Part shown: one piece after another, positions 24,372-33,736 of the stretch | How the letters are laid out: each line of letters opens with the position of its first letter | Position numbering within the stretch: the first letter of the stretch is position 1 | DNA from: Lentinus brumalis | Lineage: Eukaryota > Basidiomycota > Agaricomycetes > Polyporales > Polyporaceae | Assembly (NCBI GenBank): GCA_001792895.1 | Contig: MARA01000022.1 | Location: 558,001 to 622,000, forward strand | DNA length: 64,000 nt | Reading direction: 5' to 3' | Notes under the pieces: generated by a model | Databases searched by the model: none | Told to the model about the DNA's origin: nothing | Seen by the model: the letters and a program-made list of their open reading frames with translations, nothing else | Position numbers and translations under genes: made by a program

Positions 24372-24794
24372 GCTCGGGACGATAGAGTTGAGAATGCCCA
24401 TCGTCTCTCCCTATTGTATGTGTCGTGAATGTGATGAATTTCGTTGCGGCGAACCGTCGCAAGGCCTGATGCCTGGCGATATGCCGACACTCAGCGCCGC
24501 TGCGCTCCACGCTGTAGGACGCACACTGAGCGCGTGCAGCACAATCGCTTGCCGCGTCGCGTTGTGATGTGTGGCGGCCTCACAAGGTGCGTATGTTTTG
24601 GTCACCTTTGTCTTATACTGCATTGTGCCATTACATGAGCGCCTTCGGTGACGATCAAGGGTTGGATGACAATGTTCTTTGAACTCTTCGTCTCTAGAAG
24701 AGGGACGGCCTACGCGCGACCGTTGTCGCAACGCTCTGACGTGTTCCCTATCACTCCAGACAGCGCTCTCTTGCTCAATTCTGCTCACCCAGAC

Positions 24795-25884
24795 ATGGCC
24801 CCTTCTGCTCCCACCGCCACTCAAGATGCCTCTTCCGTCGACCATGGTGGCAACCCGCTTGCTACCGCCGCGCCTGCATCCCCGACGACGATCCACCCGG
24901 AGGTGTCTGGTGACGGCAGTGGCTCTGTTCCTGCGACCGCGACGCCGGTGAGCACCACTGCTTCCTCTCCTCCGGAGGCCTCGAATGCGGCGAGCGCGAC
25001 GTCTACCCCTGCCACTCCGTCTCGCGCGCGCGAGCCTTCTGCTACGAACCCCTTCGTCAGCACTCCACGGGCAAGCAACACGACGGCGGCTGGAGCTACC
25101 AGCACCAATCCCTTCTTATCCACCTCTTCCGAACGGAACCCACTCCCATCCTCGTTCTCCTATCCGAATCCGTTCGTCACTGCTCCCGGTTCGGGCTCCG
25201 AGACTACCACACCTGTGGGATCGCCTTCTATCGCTGCGGACCGGCGTAAGAAGAAGCGTTATGGGGAGGATGAGGGGTTTGACAACGAGAAGTCGACCAA
25301 AACTGACACACAGGCAAGTGTCATCTGCTCGCTAGTTACAGCATCGTCGAGCTCACTTGTGCCCGATTAGAAATGGGCACCCCCTTTGCAGCAGCGCAGG
25401 AAAGAGTCTGCTCTTCAGCGTGGACAGAGTCCCCCGAAGGCCTCCCAGCCTACGGTCTCGATTCGTCGGCCGCGAACGTCGCGCGCGCGTCCGTCTCGGG
25501 TGAGAAGACCGACTCCACAGCCGCCCTCTCGACCCGTCCCTGCTGTGTCCGCTCATGCTCGTCCTGGCGCCGCTCCACACCCTCAGCAGCCTCCGCTGCA
25601 CCCTGAACAACTCCAGAACATTCCTCCGCCGCCCCAATTCACCAACCCGCCTCTGGCTTCTCGTGCGCCGCGGCAGGAGCCGCCACCGCAGAACGTACCT
25701 TTGCCATCTCAATTCTCGTCTCAGGTTCCGCCACAGCCTCGGCAGGATCCACAGCTGCAACCTGGCCAGCAGCTCCTCTACGTTCAGCAACAGTCTCAGC
25801 CACAATACCCGCAACCTCCCCAATCTGCAGTGCATTACCAAGGTCTGTCTCAGCCGGCGATGCAGTACAATCCGGCGATGCAGT

Positions 25885-25921
<37 letters not shown>

Positions 25922-28319
25922 GCCTCAGCCCATTGGATACCATCAGTTCCCCCAAGCTCCCGCACCGTCAGTAGTATACTCTCAGGTTCCTGAGAACAAC
26001 TTCCTGGGGCAACACGGGCAAGCTCAGTATGTCGGCGGGACGCAGTTCTATAATCAACACCCGCAGCCCCTCCAGCAATTTCCGCACGAACATGCCCAGC
26101 CGCTCCAACAAGCTTTGCCTCCGCCTCCGCCTCCGCCTCAGCCTCAGCCTCAGCCTCAGCCTCAGCCTCAGCCAATCCCTCCTCACGCCGTCCAGAATGA
26201 GCATCTGCATGTCACCGCTCTAAACATGCTCCCTTCGAAGCCGGCCAGACGCAGGCGTAGCCGTGCTGCGCAGAACGATGTTCGATTGCTGAAGCAGTCC
26301 AAGTCCGCGCCATACATACGCTCTCGGCGTGGTGGCTCTACCGCAAGCGGCTCTTCGCGCAAGAAGGCAGTGCACTTTGTCGATGCCGAGGAGGTATGTG
26401 GTGCCTTGTTTAAGGTTGATGCCACGCTCATTAAGTCCTTCATGCAGCTCAATCACGAACATACGCATCCTATGGAGCAGGACGTACCGCAGCCTTCCAT
26501 TGAAAGTTTTCAGGAACGCCCGCCGAACGGCGTCGAGTCACGCACTCGCCGCAAGGGCAAAGAACCGGCAACCGTGGATGACGATGAGGACGAGGATCCA
26601 GGTTCTGAACCGGACGACTTCGAACGTGCGCGGCATGACGAGTACGAGGCGGAAGACGAACAGGAGACAATGGAAGATGAGGAGGACGAGGACGAGGACG
26701 AGGAGGACGAGGAGGACGAGGAGGAGGACGAGGAGGAGGACGAGGACGAGGAGGAGGAGGAGGAGGACGAGGACGAGGACGAGGATATCTTCGACGAGGA
26801 CCTCGATCGTTTCATGGACGAAATGGTGCGTCTTATCCGGTAGCGGCAGGTCTCTGACTCACCGCTCATTGTTCTGCAGCTCTCTGATTCCGAGGCAGAC
26901 AACGGGAGCCGTCGGAAATCGCCGCGGGGCTCGTTAGGCTCTGACAAGCTATCGTTCCACCTTCTCGAACAACTCAACCAACTCATCATGGAGTCCCGTC
27001 AGTCGAAGTACGTCGTCCTGTTCCGCCGTCATGGAGAGAAGACCCGCGCTAACGTCTTCCGGCACTAGCACCGAGGTCAAGAACTCTCTGCGCTCTTTGG
27101 AGGCTCGTATCAGCCGCATGGAGCAAGGATCTTCTTCCGCGGCCGCCGCGGCCGCGTTCAAAATCAAGCAACGTACCAAGAAGACTCGTGCGCCAAAGAC
27201 GCAACGGTCTAAGGACGCACGAATAGAACTGCCAGAGTCTAAGGACGGTGAGCCGCTCACTCCGGAACAAATAGAGGAGAAGATCGCTATCGAGCGCGAG
27301 TATCTCAATCATGCACAGGTTAGCGAGTATTCTGGCGTACGCTATTTCATTGACCCAATGTGGTTGCATCACAGGCAGTCGTACGTACGCATCTGAAGAA
27401 GCTCCTCCGAGCTAGGACCTATCAAGACATGGTCGACAAATGCCCGCCCCTTACCGAGGAGAATCTCGCCGAGTACTACGCCAGTCCCATGGACCAGAAC
27501 TACTTCACTCCGGCCAACTTCCGCGTTGACTTCTCGCAGTCGTGGACCGCGTTTCCATACAACGTGGAGGCTCGGGACTACTTCTTACGGCACCTCATCC
27601 ACACTCTAGACGGCGGTGGCTATCGCGAGCCCAAGTTTGCCTTCCCCGACCGTTACAAGACGATGTATCACCTCGGTGCCGCCATCGATACCCATATGAG
27701 CCACTGTCGCGAGAAGATTCGCAAGATTATGGATCCTCCCAGCGACAGCGAGAGGGAGTCACAAGAGAAGGAGGACCGCATGCGAGCGCGTCGAGGGACG
27801 GTACGTGCCTGGTCACGCCTTAGTCATTCTCCGAAGCTTACTGTAGACTAGCTGAGGGTGCAGCGCGTAACAGTCGTCACTGATCGCGGCTACGATGAAC
27901 ACATGCTCCTCATTTCCAAGTTCGAGGCGGCCAACTACAGTGGAGACGAGACCGACGCTGAACCCCCTAGAAGACGCACCCGGGAGGGCCGTTTCCGCAT
28001 CATCGAGTGCTGGTGGATGAGCGATGAGCTCCGGAAGTTCCTTCGCCGCCTCGACGCCGACTATGTCGAGGATTGGGAGTGTTCGCCCGTGAAGCGGAGC
28101 TCGGGAGGAAGTGCCCCTCGTGAGCGTGTCGTTCCGACGCCTCGAAAGATCACGCAGGGTACTGCAGCCGTTGGCCTCTGGCGCAATTGCTATAACGAAG
28201 ACTACTTGAATAGCCTCAAGCCCCACGACTACCGCAAGCTCGAGATCATCGAAAGCAACTACGACTTCAGCATCCGCCCTCGCCAACCCGAGTTTGTGCA
28301 GGGGAGTAGCCGAGGTTAG
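24795..28319 (+). CDS. Large Q/P-rich, acidic protein linked to the transposase
   Basis: Six exons: 24795-25313, 25371-26825, 26880-27007, 27069-27318, 27375-27800 and 27864-28319, 1077 residues with no frame break. The first intron uses a GC donor (CAG|GCAAGT). Residues 1-170 are Ser/Thr/Ala/Pro-rich with repeated NPF motifs. A Gln/Pro-rich region follows, with a Gln run and a PQPQ run encoded by ctcagc repeats. Then come a basic patch (RRRRSRAAQ) and a stretch of over 30 almost pure Glu/Asp residues near residue 600. The C-terminal 400 residues look folded (TFPYN-type aromatic blocks, e.g. FRVDFSQSWTAFPYNVEARD, IIECWWMSDELRKFLRRLDA). It starts 424 bp after the transposase region on the same strand. 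Similar genes may accompany such elements, but that is inference; no function is assigned. Confidence 0.65.
25885..26175. repeat. In-gene CAG and CCTCAG/CCTCCG microsatellites
   Basis: A CAG-type run at about 25890-25925 encodes polyglutamine. A 6-bp repeat of cctcag/cctccg at about 26115-26172 encodes alternating Pro/Gln. Both lie inside the coding sequence and keep its frame. Mirror-image open frames on the minus strand are by-products. Confidence 0.8.
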
Positions 28320-30709
28320 GCGACGTCGCTGCGATGGTTAAGGGGAAGCCGAGGGAGAGATATGTACGTTCCATCTTCAATCTCTGTGTATCCGACATAC
28401 CGTACCAGCCCATAATCGACGCGTCGTGCATCGTGCGTTATGCTGCGGAACTCGTTGAATCGTGGATAGAAAGGTATGTGTAGTCCCATATCTTGTCTGT
28501 CTCTCTCAAATGCACCTCAAGCTCCCCCCGCATCACAATTTGTCATGCTCGCTGAACTCTGATGCGACCTGTTGTGAAATGGTATGTTTGTTCTGTGCAC
28601 ACAGCGTACTCGCGCCCTGCCCGAGCGCGGTGCAGTTCAGCACAGAGTTCGCACTCCTCTTCAAAATATGTTCCATGGGCCGCGAACCCGCAACGACGTC
28701 GACAGCCATCTCCTCGTCGAGACCAGTGTGCTCCAAGTTTCGGAGTCATTCTCGACTTGGCGTTCTGAGACTCTCCGGAGCTGCGAGATGTCGCGTGGTC
28801 CGGGGTGGTGAGGCGTCGTCGTGCAGCCCTTGTGAGTAGTCCCGCGCCTCGTACTCGGCGGGGGCTACGAGACGTGCGGCGAGCGTGTGGGGAGCTCTTC
28901 GGGGAGACGGCCACATGTACCACGTCGTCCTCGCACTCTGCACGAGTCCGGAGCGGCGTGGTACATGGTGAGGTGTCGCGCGGTTCGGGGTGGTGAGGCG
29001 TCATGGTGCAGTAGTCCCCGCGCCGCGTACTCGGCGGGAAGGACGGCTTTCGGGGGAGACGGCCACATGTACCACGTCGTCCTCGCACTCTGCACGAGTC
29101 CGGAGCGGCGTGGTACATGGTGAGGTGTCGCGCGGTTCGGGGTGGCGAGGCGTCGTGGTGCAGTAGTCCCGCGCCGCGTACTCGGCGGGAAGGACGGCTT
29201 TCGGGCGAGACGGCCACATGTACCACGTCGTCCTCGCACTCTGCACGAGTCCGGAGCGGCGTGGAACTTGTCACTTCTCGCGCACATGGCGAATTGCAGT
29301 CGCGTGGGCGGTGACGACGAAGACCGATCACCGACGCGCCGCCTCTCGCAGCGACAACCCAGCGTCGGAGGTGCAGAGTTGGGTTGAGTGCGCCGCGTCG
29401 CGTAGAATTGTTGCGGTGCTGCCCGGTGCGAGGTAGGGCGGTGCGATGCCGAGCAGCGTGTCGGGATGGGAGCGGAGCGGCGCGGGAGTGGTCTTGGGTC
29501 GTCGTCGTTGCCTTATGGTGTGGTGTGGTTGTTGACTGGCGCGGTGCCGTTGTCTGCTGGTGTGGTGCCGTGTCGGGCGGTGTGGTGTGGCGGGGAGTGG
29601 TGTGGTGTCGACCCAATTTTCCGGCGGGTGGAAATGCCACCTTACATCGTACTTACCGGGTCCTGTAAATCTCACATCATCTATGAACATTTCAAGCGGC
29701 CGGAAAGCGTCCACTTACGTTGCCTTGCAGGCATGCAGATAGCCGACCCGAAGTACAAAGGAATCTTACCTTTTGTTCGGCCAAGTAGTCGGCCTTTCTT
29801 CAAGCTTTCCGGTCGCCCGTAAAGCCACGGGAAACAATCACATTCACGGGTTCTGAATATCGAGAGGTAAACAAAAGGAGATGTAGCGGAAATCGCACAG
29901 AGACGTGGCCTGTTTTGGGGCTTGTCTGCTGCCGTAAACATTCCTGAAAGGAGGCCTTTCAACGCGATAAGCGGGGACTGGTAAAGAGATATGAGAGCTG
30001 ACCTTTTCGGACTGCAGGAATCTTGCTCGAAAGTTACGTTGAGGCCACCATGGCCGGCGACGCAAAAATTATTGGAAAAGATGAGCTAAGGCTAGCTCCG
30101 GGGAAATATAGAGTAAGTTTTCCGGCTGCCGGTTCCCAGCCTGTGCCCGTTGTGCCTGCGGCCCGTGCGACCACGTTAGCACCACCGCCTGCATGGCGCG
30201 TCCCCCCCCGGACTAGCTTGAAGGACCTTGCGACCACGAAAAGCCCTACGCTGAAGGCTAGGGAAGCAGCGCCGCTCTGGAGCTCTGCGCTGAAAGCGTG
30301 CCACGTATCCAGCGCGCTGTCCTGCCTGCGAGACCGATCTAGCCGCGACCCCTAAGATAAGATAAGACCCGAGGCTAAAGACGCCGAACGCGCACGCGCG
30401 CACGTGACCGCGTAGGGACGCGTCGCGTCAGCGCGATGAAAGGCAGGCCCATGATGATTGCGCTGATGCTGAGCCCATGTGCCACCAGCATAGGCCAGGC
30501 TCTGAAACCGATGCTATCACGCAACGGTGCCAGCACGCACCACGTGCAGCGAACCAGTAACACGCTGGATACTGTAAGATCCAGGCTGGATGCCGATAGA
30601 CACGAAAACGGCCGCTCAGAACTGAGCTAGATGTCCTTAGACGACACGCGCGTAAATTGCGCCCCTTCCAAGCAAGACGTAACTGGGAGCATATGCTAGA
30701 AGGCCATAG
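28320..30709. other. Gene-poor region with minisatellites
   Basis: No supported gene over about 2.4 kb. It holds the hairpin tandem array at about 28800-29270, then a GT-rich strip near 29500-29620. The part from 29630 to 30700 is of mixed composition and has no domain-bearing frame. The 1.1-kb minus-strand open frame over 28543-29640 is created by the repeats. Confidence 0.45.
28803..29275. repeat. Three-copy tandem array of about 150 bp with hairpins
   Basis: Three copies of a unit with cgtactcggcggg, then cggccacatgtaccacg, then tcctcgcactctgcacgagt. The conserved catgtaccacg begins at 28914, 29067 and 29217 (spacings 153 and 150). In copies 1 and 2 the arm catgtaccacg is followed 32 bases later by its perfect reverse complement cgtggtacatg. 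In copy 3 the second arm has mutated (cgtggaacttg). Confidence 0.8.
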
Positions 30710-31633
30710 ATGATGAAGCTTCGATTCCCATTACTAACACAGCCGCTCCAATCACGACCCAGTTCAGCTCAAAGCCCCACGGTCACGCCCTCGGCCACGC
30801 CCTCGGCCACGTCCACGGCCACGTCCACGGCCACGTCCACGGCCACGTCCACGGCCACGTCCACGTCCACGTCCACGTCCACGTCCACGTCCACGTCCAC
30901 GTCCACGTCCACGTCCACGCCAACGTCCATGCCCTGCTCCCCATCCACCCACCCCCCAAAGTACTCTAGCTGCCGCAGCTCAGAGCTGAGGGAAACCGAG
31001 CATATCAAGACGGGCGACATCCCTCCTCCCGCCCTGCCTGAAACCCTCATCATCTTCGCGCAATGGGCGGAGCTCGGCGACCCAGCTCCTGACCTGTACG
31101 ATCTGAAGGAGGGCGTCCACAAATACAGACTGGCAATACGCCCAACTGAAACCATCAGGGCTGGCATGCGAATTAAACTCCTTGCCCTATCTCAATCTGC
31201 ATACCACGAACCTCATAATCTGTTGGGGATGTACAGCACCTACGACCCGCATATTGTCGGTACGCTGACCGATGCGACGGAATACGGAGCAGCGGGGGCT
31301 CAGCGGAAGAGAAAGGGGATAAAGACGACGATGGTGATAAACAACGAGTGTCGAGGGAATCTGGTGGAATGTGTCGAGCTGGAGATCGCCGGCGATGGCG
31401 GCGAGATGAGGCCGCACGAGACGAGGGGCAGGAAACGGAGACGGAACAGCAACGGCAGCACGGCAGGGCCGGCATGGACGGAGTGCTCCCCTGGAGAAGA
31501 CCTCGAGCTGATGGCGAGCATCAGGCCGCAACTACTGCGCGGTGCGACGGAATGCCGAGGGAGAGAATGCGGGTTGAGACGGCCATGGGAGCATGTCAAA
31601 GGAATGAACGACGCGAGCGAGGAAGCGAGCTAG
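30710..31633 (+). CDS. Hypothetical open frame with Thr/Ser repeat
   Basis: Open for 307 residues from an ATG at 30710. The first third is dominated by an alternating Thr/Ser/Ala run encoded by the minisatellite at 30780-30920. The rest has mixed composition (PETLIIFAQWAELGDPAPDL; VHKYRLAIRPTETIRAGMRI) and ends in an Arg/Glu-rich, probably non-globular tail. No family is recognised and no introns are needed, which is unusual for host genes in this window. It may be a real single-exon gene, part of a transposon remnant, or a chance open frame extended by the repeat. Confidence 0.25.
   Translation: MMKLRFPLLTQPLQSRPSSAQSPTVTPSATPSATSTATSTATSTATSTATSTSTSTSTSTSTSTSTSTSTPTSMPCSPSTHPPKYSSCRSSELRETEHIKTGDIPPPALPETLIIFAQWAELGDPAPDLYDLKEGVHKYRLAIRPTETIRAGMRIKLLALSQSAYHEPHNLLGMYSTYDPHIVGTLTDATEYGAAGAQRKRKGIKTTMVINNECRGNLVECVELEIAGDGGEMRPHETRGRKRRRNSNGSTAGPAWTECSPGEDLELMASIRPQLLRGATECRGRECGLRRPWEHVKGMNDASEEAS
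30780..30920. repeat. Minisatellite of gtccac / gtccacggccac
   Basis: About five 12-bp units (cacgtccacggc phase) are followed by about twelve 6-bp units (gtccac). The strand-symmetric composition opens long frames on both strands (Thr/Ser on plus, Asp/Val or Gly/Arg on minus). Confidence 0.85.
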
Positions 31634-33100
31634 AACGAGCCTACTAACGCATACACCCACCTAAGAAGCTGTACGTTACGCTGCACATGCCAGGACGCGC
31701 ACGTTCTGCCGCGACGAACGAGCTCAACACAACACGCAAGACGTCTGAAACCCCAGAAATGAGACCACACACTCAAGAACGAATGCAATATACACCTACG
31801 CAAGTCGACCGCACGCGAAGTGCCAAACCGAACTGTCCACGAACACGGATGAGACGCAGAAGCACGCGCTAGCCGGCGCACGGCACGGGCGCCCTGAGAC
31901 GCAATGCAGTAAGATACACACGGCCGGCTGCACGAGGAGCGACAGCTCGAGACACTGGCGAACACCTGTAAGTATGGTCAACGCGACAATATGTGCAGAA
32001 GGAAGTGCAGTCTCGCGTCCCGCCTCGACACTACGCGCTCACGCGTCGATGCGCAACACAGACAAAACTACGCATGCAACGAGGGAGCCGTACAGGCGTA
32101 ATAAGACAAGCCACGTCTCCCTAGTTGAGCAGCGACGAGGCATGCAACAACGCTCCTCCAAGAAGGAGGAGGAAGGTGGCATACGGCGCTCTGAAGGCGC
32201 GGGAGACACGCGACACGGACCCACAAGCCAGAGAAGCGTACGGCGATATACACTGGCACCCATATGAGACGACACTGCGGCCGGACAAGGCACGTCTGGA
32301 AGTTCGATTAGACGGCACTGACACAGACGAACGCGTGCGAACGGAAGACTGCACCTGCTGAGTACGGACGCCTGGCATACCTTACAAACCGGGACGCCTT
32401 GCAGTGTGCACCTCCCCAATACGGGACACTCCAGTTGAAACGCGATTGAGGCGCGAGTGTGAGACGACTCGCTGCGCGCAGGAGCGAGCCGGGAGACGAG
32501 CGCGGCACGACGGGTGCTGAAAGCGGACGCAATGGAATCTTGAAGACAAGGCGGCGCGATCCTGGGCAGCGTCGGTCGAATGGCGGCGACGAATGAGAGA
32601 CGGCCAGCACTGAGGGGAACTGGTGCGGTACTACCGTAGCCATGAGGACGCGAGCCCCAAACGGGCCGCCGCACTGACCGGAGCGACAAAGGGACCTCGC
32701 GTCGGGCTAGAAAGAAGGATGAGTAGCCCAGTATGGATATGACCTAAACGCACCTCAAGGCGTGCTGGATAAGCGCGGCCCGGCTACCGCAAACGGAAAC
32801 AACTGAGATTAGCTGTCCTCCGACTGAGCCGCCGACGCGAGCAACGCCGCGCTTACGGTCTAACGCTGGCTAACCACCGCCATCTCCCTCTCCGAACCCT
32901 ACCCCGCCCAGGCGGGGATCGTGCGCGACGAATGAGGACGACAGCGTCAACACTCGCCAGCGAATGGCGCGCGCCCGGCCAGACTTCAACTCTCCAGACC
33001 TGCTTCTGGCTGCTTCCCCACCCACGCACCCAGCTTTCGCTCTCTGCCAGAAAAAACCCCGTCCTCACCGCCTTTCAGCCCTTGCTCATCGCCTGCGCCA
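31634..33100. other. Region without recognised genes upstream of the LINE
   Basis: About 1.5 kb. Open frames exist on both strands but none carries a domain or consistent splice sites. It may be old transposon DNA or the 5' UTR of the LINE. A possible target-site copy (gatgagta, 32718-32725) matches the base string that follows the LINE poly(A) tail. Confidence 0.35.
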
Positions 33101-33736
33101 TGTCTGACTACATCCCCGCTCCCCTCGACTCTCAAAAGACCCTCGGCACCGAGGAATCTGCTCCGCGTACCCCTGACCACGGACGCGTACTGGTGGCAGC
33201 CACGCCGGAGGATGAATCGATCGGCGAGGTGCCCATCGCCTCGTACGACGAGGAGACTGAGGAGGCTCATGGTACGCTTCCTCTTCACCCCCCTGGACTC
33301 CCGATCCCCAACGCGACCCGGCGCGGACCCCGCAGCCGAACCAGCTGCAGTACATATTGGAGACGCAGCTCGCGCCGCTCCCGCCGCTCCCAGCCGGCGA
33401 CCCTCTCCCCGCCCTCCAGCCAGACGAGCCTTTCGTCGTGCTGCCGTCTCTACCGCTATCCACGACGAACCGACGTCGGATCCCGGCACCGGCGCGCGTC
33501 CCTCTCGCAGACTGCGACGCTAACACCATGAGCACCCGCTCGGCCTCGCGGCCGGATGCCTCGCGCGTCCATCTCCTCCGCGGAATGCAGGAGAACGCGA
33601 TTGAGCTCGAACGCGAATGCGAGCGCGCGCGCACGGCGCGCAACGCGGCAGCGACGCACGCGTCCCCGGTGAGTTAATTGCACGCTCGCGGCCACTCAAT
33701 GGCTAACAACGCACGCTCGTTCAGGAGGAGGACCTG

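Noticed and set aside
20072..24800. Terminal inverted repeats of the CACTA-like element
   Set aside because: I looked for CACTA-type ends on both flanks of the transposase and found none that match, so the element borders are left open.
28543..29640. Minus-strand open frame of 365 codons
   Set aside because: It runs through the tandem repeat array; its product repeats the same phrases three times and has no domain. Best explained as a repeat by-product.
29630..30120. Two short stretches with a PGKY-x-V pattern on opposite strands (about 29650 minus, 30100 plus)
   Set aside because: The similarity is only a few residues and could be chance; neither sits in a supportable gene.
30764..31167. 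Minus-strand frames of pure Gly-Arg or Asp-Val repeats
   Set aside because: Mirror translations of the gtccac minisatellite.
32039..32689. Minus-strand open frame of 216 codons, Ser/Arg/Cys-rich
   Set aside because: Biased composition and no domain; overlaps equally long frames on the other strand.
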